Shown in pieces: positions 17,296 through 25,879 of a stretch of 64,000 bases of DNA. The notes beneath the pieces were generated by a model. The model did no database searches. It saw only the letters and a program-made list of their open reading frames with translations, and was not told the origin of the DNA. This DNA comes from CAVSJO01 sp963728445 (GTDB lineage: Bacteria > Gemmatimonadota > Gemmatimonadetes > Longimicrobiales > RSA9), in assembly GCA_963728445.1 (NCBI GenBank), contig CAVSJO010000006.1, forward strand, positions 1,488,001-1,552,000. Direction: 5' to 3'. Position 1 is the first letter of the stretch, and the number at the start of each line of letters is the position of its first letter. A program made the translations under genes and the position numbers.

Positions 17296-19674
17296 ATGGA
17301 ATCGATGCTCCAGGACCTTCGCTTCGGCCTGCGCAAGCTGCGCCGGAGCCCGGGATTCACCCTCCTCGCGGTCGCCACGCTTGCCATAGGGATCGGGGCG
17401 ACGACCACGATCTTCAGCGTCCTCGAGGGCGTGCTCCTCCGACCGCTGCCGTATCCACGGTCGGATCGCCTCGTGCGCGTCTGGTCGAAGACCCCGGAAG
17501 GAGGCGACTTCCCGCTCTCGCTCCCGGACTTCGAAGACTACCGCGAGGCCCTCGACGGCATGGCGGAGATCGCGGCGATGGACGAGCGCCACGTCGCCCT
17601 CACGGGGAACGGGACCCCCGAGAGCCTCACCGCGCAGGCCGTTTCGGCGGGGTTCTTCCACGTTCTCGGCACGACGCCGCGCCTCGGTCGGGTGCCGACG
17701 GCGGAGGAGACGCGCGCGGGCGCGCGCGTAGTCGTACTCAGCCACGGAGTCTGGTCCGCCCGGTTCGCGGCCGATCCTGCGATCGTCGGCCGCACGATCC
17801 GTGCGGACGGCGAGGCCCGCACTGTGGTCGGCGTGATGGATGGCGGCTTCCGCGGGCCCGGCGACGCTCAGCTCTGGCTGCCGCTGACGCCGGACCCGGG
17901 ATGGGAACGAAACGACCACTCGCTCGCCGTCGTGGGGCGCCTCGCCGGCGGCGCATCGGCAGCCGACGTCGCCCGTCGGCTCACGGTGACCGCCGAGCGG
18001 CTCGGGCGGGAGCACCCGAACACGAACGGGGACTGGGGCGTGCGCGTCGCGCCGCTCATCGACGCGGTGGTCGGCCCGACCATGCGACGCACGCTCTGGA
18101 TCCTGAGCGTCGGAGTCGGGCTGCTCCTCCTGCTCGCGTGCGTGAACGTGGCCAGCCTGCTCCTCGGCAGGGCCGCCGCGATGGAAGGGGAAGTGGGTCT
18201 GCGGGCCGCGCTGGGCGCCAGGCGCGGGAGGATCGCTCGACAGCTCCTCACCGAGAGTCTGACGCTGGGGGTGATGGGGGCCGCAGCCGGCATCGGCGTC
18301 GCCGTGTGGGGCGTGCCGCTCCTCAAGCGGCTCCTGCCGCCGACGACACCGCGCATCGCCGACGTGCGGGTCGACGGCGCCGTCCTCGCATTCTCCGTGG
18401 GCGTCGCGATCCTCGCGGGCCTGCTGTCGGGGCTGGTGCCCGCCCTCCGCGCGAGCCGCCCGGACCTGCGCACTGCCCTGGGCGAGGACGCCCGAACCAC
18501 CGACGGAACGCATCGGCTGCGTGACGGCCTCGTGGTCACGCAGACGGCGCTCGCAACGCTGCTCCTCGTCGCCGGCGCTCTGCTGGCGACCAGCTTCGTC
18601 CGCCTTCGCGCCGGCGACCGGGGCATCGACACCCGGGACGTGGTGGTGGTCCCCGTCTCCCTGTCCGGTGCGCAGTACGACGAGGCGGGTCGCTTCCGCT
18701 TCCTTCAGAGGGCGACGTCGGCCATCGCCTCGCTCCCGGGCGTCGAGGCCGTCGGGGCGACGAACGTCGCTCCGCTTTCCGGCGGCGGCACCGTGGTCGA
18801 CCTCTCCGTCGAGGGGCAGCCGACCGGTCCGGGCCTGTCCCGCTCCGCCCGCTGGCGCTCCGTCACACCCGGCTTCTTCGGCGCTGCGGGCGTCGACCTC
18901 GTCTCGGGCCGCACGCTCCGGGACGACGACTTCGCACCGGACGCGCCCGCCGTGGTGGTCGTGACACGGAGGTTCGCCCGGGAGTTCCTCCCCGGCGTCG
19001 ATCCGGTCGGGAAACGAGTGGCCATGGGCACCAGCGACTTCCACTGGCGCACCGTCGTCGGCGTCGTCGAGGACGTCCAGGACGTCGATCCGGCCCAGGA
19101 GCCGGTCCCCCTCTTCTACATGCCGGAAGACGGCAGCTGGCCGTGGATGAGCCTCGTCGTCCGCTCGTCGCGCTCCGCCACCGCTCTCGCGCCCGAGATC
19201 CGCGCCCGCATCTGGTCCGTCGATCCCGGTCTCCCGGTTCCTTCCGTCGAGTCCATGGGCCAGCGGCTCGACCGCGCCGTGGCCGGTCCCCGCTTCATCC
19301 TCGGCGTCATGCTCGCGTTCGGCGCCGTCGCCCTGCTCCTCGCCGCCGTGGGGGTCTACGGGGTCATGGCCCACTTCGTCACGCGACGCCGCCGCGAGAT
19401 GGGCATCCGGCTCGCCCTCGGCGGACTCCCACGGGACGTCGCCCGACTCGTCGTCGGACGGGGCGTCCGCCTCGCCGCCGCCGGCCTCGGTCTCGGCCTC
19501 GTCCTGGCCCTCGCGGCCGGGAGCCTGCTCCGGTCGACGCTGTACGAGACCGCGCCGACGGACCCCGCCGCCTATCTGGCCGTCACCACCGTCCTCGCCC
19601 TCGTCGCCCTCGCCGCCGTCGCCGTGCCCGCCTGGCGGGGGGCGCGGATCGACCCGATGGAGATGATGAGATAG
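17296..19674 (+). CDS. ADOP-type ABC permease (MacB/FtsX-like, duplicated)
   Basis: A 792-residue permease of the acidobacterial duplicated orphan permease (ADOP) family. It consists of two MacB-PCD plus FtsX halves in tandem. It begins with the family-typical MLQDLRFGLRKLRRSPGFTLLAVATLAIGIGATT; the first half ends near GLVPALRASRPDLRTALGE and the second ends with the LACV-like TM bundle and PAWRGARIDPMEMMR. Such permeases are orphans with no adjacent ATPase, and none is seen here. The ATG at 17296 is preceded by GGGAG at 7 nt. Related proteins are thought to work in macrolide, lipoprotein or envelope-stress export; the substrate is unknown. Confidence 0.9.
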   Translation: MESMLQDLRFGLRKLRRSPGFTLLAVATLAIGIGATTTIFSVLEGVLLRPLPYPRSDRLVRVWSKTPEGGDFPLSLPDFEDYREALDGMAEIAAMDERHVALTGNGTPESLTAQAVSAGFFHVLGTTPRLGRVPTAEETRAGARVVVLSHGVWSARFAADPAIVGRTIRADGEARTVVGVMDGGFRGPGDAQLWLPLTPDPGWERNDHSLAVVGRLAGGASAADVARRLTVTAERLGREHPNTNGDWGVRVAPLIDAVVGPTMRRTLWILSVGVGLLLLLACVNVASLLLGRAAAMEGEVGLRAALGARRGRIARQLLTESLTLGVMGAAAGIGVAVWGVPLLKRLLPPTTPRIADVRVDGAVLAFSVGVAILAGLLSGLVPALRASRPDLRTALGEDARTTDGTHRLRDGLVVTQTALATLLLVAGALLATSFVRLRAGDRGIDTRDVVVVPVSLSGAQYDEAGRFRFLQRATSAIASLPGVEAVGATNVAPLSGGGTVVDLSVEGQPTGPGLSRSARWRSVTPGFFGAAGVDLVSGRTLRDDDFAPDAPAVVVVTRRFAREFLPGVDPVGKRVAMGTSDFHWRTVVGVVEDVQDVDPAQEPVPLFYMPEDGSWPWMSLVVRSSRSATALAPEIRARIWSVDPGLPVPSVESMGQRLDRAVAGPRFILGVMLAFGAVALLLAAVGVYGVMAHFVTRRRREMGIRLALGGLPRDVARLVVGRGVRLAAAGLGLGLVLALAAGSLLRSTLYETAPTDPAAYLAVTTVLALVALAAVAVPAWRGARIDPMEMMR

Positions 19675-19686
19675 AACTGCGGGGGA

Positions 19687-19868
19687 CGGAAACTGCGGGC
19701 GAGGTACTGCGGGCGGGTACGGCGGGCGAAGTGCGTCGGGCGAGGTACTGCGGGTGGGATACGGCGGGCGGGGTACGGCGGGCGGGGTGCTGCGGGTGGG
19801 GTACGGCGGGCGGGGTACGGCGGGCGAAGTGCGTCGGGCGAGGTACTGCGGGTGGGTGCTGCGGGTGT
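19687..19868. repeat. Family C tandem repeat (GTACTGCGGGCGAG/GTACGGCGGGCGGG)
   Basis: A 180-bp degenerate tandem array right after the ADOP gene. The unit is 13-14 bp with two alternating variants, TACTGCGGGYG and TACGGCGGGCG, and occasional GTGCGTCGGGCGA. A second array of the same unit is at 22452-22535. No open frame is convincing. Confidence 0.8.
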
Positions 19869-19921
19869 CGCTGTTCGGACACTGGCGACCGTTCACGGAG
19901 GGGGACGGCCGGAGAGCGTGA

Positions 19922-20025
19922 AATGCACATCCGCGCAGATGCCACCCCTCCGTTGTGCATTCGGCGTCCCCGGATGACCACAGATGCACATGCAGGGTTC
20001 GCAGGGGCAGAACGGTTGTGCATCT
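19922..20025. repeat. Paired inverted TGTGCAT elements
   Basis: Two inverted pairs stand 60 bp apart. AATGCACA (19922-19929) faces TGTGCATT (19954-19961), and AGATGCACA (19982-19990) faces TGTGCATCT (20017-20025). Single related copies follow near 20076 (TTGTGCAC) and 20193 (CGTGCATT). This could be a multi-site operator or a small hairpin repeat. Nothing else is visible in the interval. Confidence 0.5.
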
Positions 20026-20095
20026 GAGGCTCCCCCGGTGTCCGGATCGCACGAGCGTGCGGCTCCGGCGGCACGCTTGTGCACGTGGGTGCGGT

Positions 20096-20160
20096 CCTCA
20101 GCCTCAGCCTCAGCCTCAGCCTCAGCCTTAGCCTCAGCCTTAGCCTCAGCCTTAGCCTCT
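20096..20160. repeat. Hexanucleotide array (CCTCAG/CCTTAG)
   Basis: Ten consecutive 6-bp units: five CCTCAG, then CCTTAG and CCTCAG alternating, then a partial CCTCT. A related array lies before the amidohydrolase gene (39289-39360, AGGCTG/AGGCTT). This one stands about 110 bp upstream of the HTH-nucleotidyltransferase start. Confidence 0.9.
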
Positions 20161-20201
20161 CCCGCCCGATCTCCCTTGCGGACGCCCTGGCTCACGTGCA
20201 T

Positions 20202-20245
20202 TATAGCCAAAGAATGATGGGTATAGCCAAATCTTTCTTTGCTAT
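20202..20245 (+). promoter_or_regulatory. Candidate autoregulatory operator for the HTH-nucleotidyltransferase gene
   Basis: Two exact copies of TATAGCCAAA (20202-20211 and 20222-20231) stand 20 bp apart, two helical turns. They are followed by TTTGCTAT (20238-20245), nearly the inverted half-site. The cluster ends 28 bp before the GTG start of a winged-helix protein and is strikingly AT-rich for this region. Confidence 0.6.
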
Positions 20246-20272
20246 CGCCGCGTGGGCCGGGAGAACAAAATC

Positions 20273-20953
20273 GTGCGTAAGCCGTTGGTACGAGAGAGTT
20301 TCCTGAGGTTTCCGACGAGCTCGCTGCTGGGCACGCCCGGGACCGTGCGGGTGCTGCGTGAGCTGACGTCGGTGGAGGAGCCCTTGGCCGTGACGGAGCT
20401 GGCGGGGCGGACGTCGCTGACCGATCAGACCATCCGGAACACGGTCGCCGAGCTGGCGGAGACCGGGATCGTGAAGGCGCTGGGGGAGGGTCGGAGCAGG
20501 CTGTACCAGGCGGACGTGAGCCACCCGCTGTATCTGCCGATCGCCTCCCTCTTCCACGCGGAGGCCGAGCGGTTCGAGACGATCCGCTCGGCGCTCGCGA
20601 GCGCCGCCGAGAACCTTACGCCGCAGCCGCTGGCGGCGTGGATCTACGGCAGCGTGGCGCGCGGAGAGGACCGGCCGCAGGCGGACGTGGAGGTGGCGCT
20701 GGTCGCGGCCGACGACGCGGTGGAGGTGGCCGTGGATCGCTTCCAGGAGATGACCGACCCGGCCGGTCAGGTGCAGCGTGTCTGGTTCTCGGTGGTGGGG
20801 CTCACGCCGTCGGACGTGCGCCGGCTGTCGAAGGGCGACGCGTGGTGGAGGTCGGCGACGTCGGCCGCGATTCCCGTCTTCGGCCCGACGCCCGACGAGC
20901 TGGCGGCGTCGCTGGCCCGGCCGGAGCGGACGCGGCCGACCTTCGCGCGCTGA
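20273..20953 (+). CDS. Winged-helix DNA-binding protein fused to a nucleotidyltransferase-like (MNT) domain
   Basis: A 226-residue protein with an N-terminal MarR/ArsR-like winged helix (LLGTPGTVRVLRELTSVEEPLAVTELAGRTSLTDQTIRNTVAELAETGIV) and a C-terminal minimal nucleotidyltransferase fold (WIYGSVARGEDRPQADVEVALV). The usual GSxARG...SDIDL signature is altered to ADVEV, so one catalytic Asp is a Glu. Related MNT proteins are antitoxins or tRNA/protein AMPylators in HEPN-MNT modules, but no HEPN gene is adjacent. GGGAG 9 nt before GTG 20273 favours this start over GTG 20252. The TATAGCCAAA repeats just upstream suggest autoregulation. Confidence 0.72.
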   Translation: MRKPLVRESFLRFPTSSLLGTPGTVRVLRELTSVEEPLAVTELAGRTSLTDQTIRNTVAELAETGIVKALGEGRSRLYQADVSHPLYLPIASLFHAEAERFETIRSALASAAENLTPQPLAAWIYGSVARGEDRPQADVEVALVAADDAVEVAVDRFQEMTDPAGQVQRVWFSVVGLTPSDVRRLSKGDAWWRSATSAAIPVFGPTPDELAASLARPERTRPTFAR

Positions 20954-20994
20954 GGGGCGACGTCGCCCGGAAGCCGCCGCGAGGTCGGGCGACG

Positions 20995-22384
20995 CTACTC
21001 GTTGCGGGAGGGACCCTTGGCCACGGAGACCGTCTTCACGTTCACGAACTCGCGGATGCCGAGCCACGAGAGCTCGCGGCCGTAGCCGGACTCCTTGATG
21101 CCGCCGAACGGCAGGCGCGGGTCGGAGGCGACCATGCCGTTGATGAAGACGAGCCCGGCGTCGAGCTCGGCCATGAAGCGCTCCTGCTCGGCGTCGTCGC
21201 CCGTCCAGGCCGCGGCGCCGAGGCCGAAGCGCGTGTCGTTCGCCCGCTCGATCGCCTCGTCGACGCTGCCGACTCGCCACAGGGAGGCGACGGGCCCGAA
21301 CAGCTCGTCGGCGTGGGCGGGCGAGCCGTCGGGGACGTCCTCGAGCACCGTCGCCGGGTAGAACCAGCCCCTCCCGTCGGGCATTTCGCCGCCGAGGAGG
21401 AGCTTCGCCCCGGCGTCCACGGTCTGGCGCACCTGCTCGTGAAGGTCGTCCCGCAGCCGCTCCATGGCGAGGGGCCCGAGATCGGTGCCGGGGTCCATGG
21501 GGTCGCCCACCGTGAGCGCGGCCATGCGCTCGACGAAGCCGTCGCGGAAGCGGTCGTAGACGTCGGCGTGGACGATGAAGCGCTTCGCCGCGATGCACGA
21601 CTGCCCGTTATTGATAGTGCGCGCCTTCACCGCCGTGTCCAGCGCGGCCTCGAGGTCCGCGCTCGGCATGACGACGAAGGGGTCGCTGCCGCCGAGCTCG
21701 AGCACCGTCTTCTTGATGCGACGTCCGGCCTGCGCCGCCACGGCGCTGCCCGCGGCCACGCTCCCCGTCAGCGTCGCGGCGCGGATACGCGGGTCGTCCA
21801 GCAGGTCCTCGACCGACCTCGTGTCCGACCAGCAGCGTCTGGAACGCGCCCTCGGGAAAGCCGGCGCGGTGCAGCACGTCCTCGATGGCGAGGGCGCACT
21901 GCGGGACGTTGGCGGCGTGCTTGAGCAGTCCGACGTTGCCCGCCATGAGCGCGGGCGCGGCGAATCGGAAGACCTGCCAGAAGGGGAAGTTCCACGGCAT
22001 GATGGCGAGCACCGGCCCCAGCGGCTGGTAGCGGACGAACGAGCGGGCGGCGTCCGTCTCCACCTCCTCGTCGGCGAGCTGCGACTCCCCGTTCTCGACG
22101 TAGTAGCGGCACGCCCACGCGCACTTGGCCGCCTCCGACACCGCCGCCGCCAGCGGCTTGCCCATCTCCAGCGTCATCACCCGCCCTAGCGCGTCCTTCT
22201 CCGCCTCCAGGATGTCGGCCGCCTCGTTCAGCCACCCTGCGCGCTCGGCGAAGCTCGTGCGGCGGTAGCGCTCGAACGTCTCTGCCGCGCGGGCGACGCG
22301 CCTCTCCACCTCGTCACTCGTGTGGGCGTCGAAGCGCTTCAGGGTCTCGCCGGTGGCGGGGTTCGTCGTGCTGAAATCTGCCAT
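20995..22384 (-). pseudogene. Aldehyde dehydrogenase (succinate-semialdehyde type), frameshifted
   Basis: An NAD(P)-dependent aldehyde dehydrogenase whose two halves lie in different frames. The 5' half starts at ATG 22384 (MADFSTTNPATGETLKRF) and runs through PWNFPFWQVFRF and LLVGHEV. The 3' half carries DLLDDPRIRAATLTGS, the catalytic Glu in LELGGSDPF and the catalytic Cys in NNGQSCIAAKRF. Removing one base within 21811-21816 restores a continuous reading (GHEV-VEDLLDDPRI). This is therefore either a single-base insertion that kills the enzyme or an assembly error. All other ALDH motifs are intact, so any inactivation is recent. Confidence 0.85.
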
Positions 22385-22451
22385 GATGCCTCAGTTGGGC
22401 TGCGGGTCGTCGGGTGCGTGCAATGTGGGGCCGGCCGAGGTGGGTGGGAAG

Positions 22452-22535
22452 GCGGGAAGACGACGGCGGGCGAGGTACGGCGGGCGAGGTACTGCGGGCG
22501 CGGGGACGGCGACGGCGGGCGGCGGGTGGCGGGTG
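22452..22535. repeat. Family C tandem repeat, second locus
   Basis: A shorter array of the 13-14 bp unit seen at 19687-19868 (GACGGCGGGCGAG, GTACGGCGGGCGAG, GTACTGCGGGCGCG). It lies between the divergent aldehyde dehydrogenase and DUF4097 genes, where promoters are expected. Confidence 0.75.
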
Positions 22536-22617
22536 GGGGGGATCCAACCCTTTTCCCGTTTGCGCTGTCCCATGAAGTGAGGCAGGGAACGAGACCGAGG
22601 GATGCAAGGGGGCGACG

Positions 22618-23433
22618 ATGATACGCGCGGGTGTGCTGGCATGGGCGACGGTGGCGGCGGCGGCACTGGGGGCGAGCGTGGCGAGGCCGGTTTCCGGCGG
22701 CGCGCAGAAGCCGGCGGCGTGTGAGGACGAGAGCGACTGGGGCGATCGGGGCCACTTCTGCGAGGTCCGGGAGGTCATGCTTCCGGTCCGCGACGAGGTC
22801 TCGGTGGACGGGGGCACGAACGGGGGCGTTTCCGTCGAGGGATGGCAGGAGGCGCGCATCAAGGTGGAGGCGAAGGTGCAGGCGTGGGCGCGAACGGACG
22901 CGGCGGCCGCGGACCTCGCCCGGCGCGTCGTCGTCCGGACCGACGGTTCGATTCGCGCCGACGGCCCGGAGGACAGCAGCTGGCGTCACGAGGGGTGGGC
23001 CGTGAGCTACCACCTGTACGTGCCGCGTCGCACCGACCTCGAGCTGCGCACCCACAACGGCGGCGTGAGCGTCGAGGGCGTGGCCGGCACGATGCGATTC
23101 GAGGCGCTGAACGGCGGACTCCACCTCACGGACGTCGCGGGCGACGTCCGCGGGCGCACGACCAACGGCGGCGTGCACGTCGACCTCTCCGGCGACCGCT
23201 GGAACGGGGAGGGGCTGGACGTTCGCACGACGAATGGCGGGGTCCGGCTGCGCGTGCCGGAGGGCTACAACGCCCACCTCGAGACCGGAACGGTGAACGG
23301 CGGGATGGACATCGGCTTCCCCGTGACGGTGCAGGGCCGGATCCGGCGCTCGCTGAGCACGGACCTGGGGCGGGGGGGTGCGCCCATTCGCGTGACGACG
23401 ACGAACGGCGGCGTGCGGATCGGCCACTCCTGA
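22618..23433 (+). CDS. Exported DUF4097 beta-strand repeat protein
   Basis: A 271-residue secreted protein with a signal peptide (VAAAALGASVARPVSGG) and DUF4097-type repeats with THNGGVSVEG, LNGGLHLTD, TNGGVHVDL, TNGGVRLRV, VNGGMDIGF and TNGGVRIG. A pre-repeat segment (CEDESDWGDRGHFCEVRE) has two Cys that could form a disulfide. It is a third paralogue of the pair near the left edge, but it stands alone without a sigma factor. A family A repeat block begins right after its stop. Confidence 0.8.
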   Translation: MIRAGVLAWATVAAAALGASVARPVSGGAQKPAACEDESDWGDRGHFCEVREVMLPVRDEVSVDGGTNGGVSVEGWQEARIKVEAKVQAWARTDAAAADLARRVVVRTDGSIRADGPEDSSWRHEGWAVSYHLYVPRRTDLELRTHNGGVSVEGVAGTMRFEALNGGLHLTDVAGDVRGRTTNGGVHVDLSGDRWNGEGLDVRTTNGGVRLRVPEGYNAHLETGTVNGGMDIGFPVTVQGRIRRSLSTDLGRGGAPIRVTTTNGGVRIGHS

Positions 23434-23636
23434 GCCGCGGGCTGCGCCCGCGGGGCACCGCGCCGGGGGCGCGGGGCACGGTCCTTCGGACCGGGCACCG
23501 CCTCCGGCGGGGCACCGCCCTGCGGGCGGGGGTTCCGCCCTTCGGGCGGGGGGGGCGCCGGGCTTCGCGGCGCCGCCCTTCGGGCGGGGTTCCGCCCTTC
23601 GGGCGGGGGGTTCCGCCCTGCGGGCGGGGTCGCCTA
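23434..23636. repeat. Family A mini-hairpin repeat block
   Basis: A chain of short palindromes with CCTTCGG, CCTCCGG or CCTGCGG centres joined by GGGGCACC, then GGGGGTTCC. It is the same unit type as at 3440-3625. It lies between the DUF4097 gene and the convergent L,D-transpeptidase gene and may act as terminator for both. Confidence 0.85.
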
Positions 23637-23641
23637 CTTGT

Positions 23642-24505
23642 TCAGTAGATGTAGACGGGCGTGCCGATGGGGACGAGGGCGTAGAGGTGGTCGATGTCCT
23701 CGTTGTACATGCGGACGCAGCCGTGGCTCACGGGCTCGCCGATGGAGTCGGCCTCGTTGGTGCCGTGGATGAGATAGCCGTCGCCCAGGATGAGGCGGTG
23801 CGTACCGAGGATCTCGGGGACCTTGCGCTGTGAGGTGCCGACGGGCGGCACGAAGATCTTGCCCTCGAAGATGATCTCGGTCCCGGGGGTGAACGGCCAG
23901 AAGTTGCCGTACGTATTCACGCGACCGACCTGGTCGCCCCGGACCTCGATGACGGTGCCGTCCTTCAGCGGGTACTTCTGCCCGGGCTTGAGCTGCACGA
24001 CGTCGAGGTTCTCGTCCACGGCCTTCTCGTAGTAGTGCCACGCCGGCGGAACCCACAGGGGGTTCGGCTCCTTGCCCTGCACCTTCCACTCGGCACGGGG
24101 CGTCTGGAAATCGTAGGTCCTCCCGCGGTACGTGAACTTGTCCTGCGTTCCCACCGCGACCGGCGCACCGAAGACCGCCGTGTCTCCCTCCATGAGCCAC
24201 AGCCAGCGATGGTCCACCGAGACCACGATGCGCTCACGGCGTGCCGACAGGGCCTGCTGCCAGACCTTCTTGCCGCTGGGCGACGTCGGCGGCGCCAGCT
24301 CCGGCCTCGCCGGACCCGCCTCGTGCTCGATGCGCCGCGCCTCGGCCACCCGGGCCGAGTCGCTCGCCTGCGCCCCCGCGGTGTCCCCCGCCGCCGTCGC
24401 GGCCGCCCGCTTCGGCGCCGGCGCCGGCGCCACGTGGAAGGGCCCGCAGCCCGCAGCCGTCAGCAGGAGGGCCAGCCCGGCCCACCGTGTCCCCGCTCGC
24501 ATCAT
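23642..24505 (-). CDS. L,D-transpeptidase (YkuD family) lipoprotein
   Basis: A 287-residue periplasmic L,D-transpeptidase that would form 3-3 peptidoglycan crosslinks or anchor proteins. The start at 24505 (tandem ATG codons, AAAGGA upstream) gives a lipobox LLLTAAGC. The YkuD domain covers about 95-287, with the signature HGTNEADSIGEPVSHGCVRM: His about 246, His261 and the catalytic Cys about 263. A long Ala/Pro-rich linker precedes it. Transcription is leftward into the family A repeats; upstream lies the family B array and then divergent imuA. Confidence 0.92.
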   Translation of the reverse strand: MMRAGTRWAGLALLLTAAGCGPFHVAPAPAPKRAAATAAGDTAGAQASDSARVAEARRIEHEAGPARPELAPPTSPSGKKVWQQALSARRERIVVSVDHRWLWLMEGDTAVFGAPVAVGTQDKFTYRGRTYDFQTPRAEWKVQGKEPNPLWVPPAWHYYEKAVDENLDVVQLKPGQKYPLKDGTVIEVRGDQVGRVNTYGNFWPFTPGTEIIFEGKIFVPPVGTSQRKVPEILGTHRLILGDGYLIHGTNEADSIGEPVSHGCVRMYNEDIDHLYALVPIGTPVYIY

Positions 24506-24539
24506 GCTCGCTGTCCTTTCGTGGAGTGATGGAGGTGAT

Positions 24540-24925
24540 ACGCCGGTGGGGGCGCGCCGTTCCGGCGCGCAGGGGGTCGCTGCGCTCCGAGGGGGGCGTG
24601 GCGGCTGTGCCGCCACTCCGAGGGGGGCGCTGCGCTTCGAGGAGGTCGTGGCGGCGATGCCGCCACTCCAAGGGGGTCGGTGCGCCGTGCGCACCTCCGA
24701 GGGGCGCGGCGGCAGCTTCGCTGGCTGCGGATGCTCGTCGGCATGGCAACGCCGGACACCCACGGGTGCCAGACGCAGTTCCTCGAAGCGAAGCGCCCCC
24801 CTCGGAGCGAAGCGCCCCCCTCGAAGCGAAGCGACCCCCTCGGAGCGAAGCGACCCCCTCGGAGCGAAGCGACCCCCTCGAAGCGAAGCGCCCCCCTCGG
24901 AGCGAAGCGACCCCCTCGGAGCGGC
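24540..24925. repeat. Family B repeat block with a 19-bp tandem array
   Basis: An intergenic repeat block 5' of imuA. Over 24540-24720 short palindromes are joined by linkers such as CTCCGAGGGGGGCG and TTCGAGGAGGTCG. Over 24783-24915 there are seven exact-length 19-bp units (TCGGAGCGAAGCGACCCCC and close variants), which are the same linker on the other strand. The array stops 24 bp before the imuA operator. The linker TTCGAGGGGGTCG is shared with 29970-30128. Confidence 0.88.
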
Positions 24926-24944
24926 GGCGCCAGCCGCCACGACC

Positions 24945-24972
24945 TTGCTCTTCGGCCTTTCTTCGGTATATT
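24945..24972 (+). promoter_or_regulatory. imuA promoter with a CTTC-N7-CTTC operator
   Basis: A -35 TTGCTC (24945-24950) and -10 TATATT (24967-24972) are 16 bp apart. The spacer holds two direct copies of TCTTCGG (24949-24955 and 24960-24966) with an 11-bp period. The same double motif with the same period stands twice before dnaE2. In alphaproteobacteria LexA binds GTTC-N7-GTTC, so a damage-response operator is the natural inference. Confidence 0.75.
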
Positions 24973-25000
24973 CCGGAGAGCATCTCACAAGGAAGGAATC

Positions 25001-25879
25001 GTGTCCTCCATCGCAGCCCTCAGAGAGCTTCTCGAAGAGCGTTTTCCGGGCGCACAGCCGGTCGCGCCCGGTGCGGCGGCGCCTCTGGCGACGGGCGTGG
25101 CGGAGCTGGACGGGATGCTCCCGGAGGGGGGCCTGCCCCGGGGGCGGCTGACGCTCTGGCGCCCGGGGGGTGGCGCGACGGCGGTCCTGCTGGAGGCGTG
25201 CCGGGCGACGGTCGCGCGGGGGGAGCGGGCGGCGTGGGTGGATGCATCGAGGACGCTGACGGGCGTCGTCGCCCTGGACGGTCCGGCGCTGCTGCGGCCC
25301 CGGAGCGAGCGCGGGGCGCTGGAGTGCGCGGAGGAGCTGCTCCGCTCGGGGGGCTTCGCCCTCGTGGTCCTCGGAGGCGCGCGGGATGTGGCCGCGAGTG
25401 GGTCGAGTGGGGCGAGTGGCGCGAGCACGGGGAGTGGGTCGAGTGGGGCGGCGCGGCGCTGGCGGCGTCGGCGGGCGCGTGGGGGCAGGGACCGGGTGGA
25501 GGGGCGCGGCGCCGCTGCGGACTCCGTTTTCGTGCGTCTGTCCCGTGCGGCGCGGGAGGGAGGTGCGGCCTTCGCGGTGCTGGCGGAGCGGAGCCCCGTC
25601 GCGGCGCTGCGGGTGACGTCGTCCATCGATCCGGAGGGGTACCGGTGGCGGCGTGGGCCCTTCGGGGAGGCGGCCGTGGTGGAAGCGGCGACGGTGCGGG
25701 TCCGCGCCTCGACGCCGGGGTGGAGCGGCGAGGCGCGCTTCGAGGTGCCGGTGCGGGAGGTCGACGTCCGGATCGCGCCGGAGCCGGGGCTGCCGGACCG
25801 TCGGGGCGTGGAGGCCCGCAAGGCGGGGTGGCGCCCGCCCGAGGAAGTCCGCAGGGGCTCGTCTGCTGAGGCGTCGTGA
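25001..25879 (+). CDS. imuA: ImuA, RecA-like mutasome protein
   Basis: A 292-residue ImuA/SulA-like protein, first gene of the imuA-imuB operon for damage-induced mutagenesis. It has the ImuA N-terminus (LATGVAELDGMLPEGGLPRGRLTLW) followed by a RecA-like core. The P-loop region reads RPGGGATAV, without the GKT/S of an active Walker A. Residues 131-172 are a Ser/Gly and then Arg-rich low-complexity insertion (SGSSGASGASTGSGSSGAA) not expected in the fold. GTG 25001 is chosen, with GGAAGGA just upstream. The stop overlaps the imuB start (GTGA). It works with ImuB and DnaE2 in translesion synthesis. Confidence 0.85.
   Translation: MSSIAALRELLEERFPGAQPVAPGAAAPLATGVAELDGMLPEGGLPRGRLTLWRPGGGATAVLLEACRATVARGERAAWVDASRTLTGVVALDGPALLRPRSERGALECAEELLRSGGFALVVLGGARDVAASGSSGASGASTGSGSSGAARRWRRRRARGGRDRVEGRGAAADSVFVRLSRAAREGGAAFAVLAERSPVAALRVTSSIDPEGYRWRRGPFGEAAVVEAATVRVRASTPGWSGEARFEVPVREVDVRIAPEPGLPDRRGVEARKAGWRPPEEVRRGSSAEAS

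Noticed and set aside
19675..20250. Open frames through the family C array and hexamer array
   Set aside because: They encode pure repeat (Ser-Leu, Ser-Ala or Ala-Arg-Gly runs) without start signals or homology.
24783..24915. Seven 19-bp repeats looked at as a CRISPR array
   Set aside because: The units are contiguous with no spacers and no cas gene is near.
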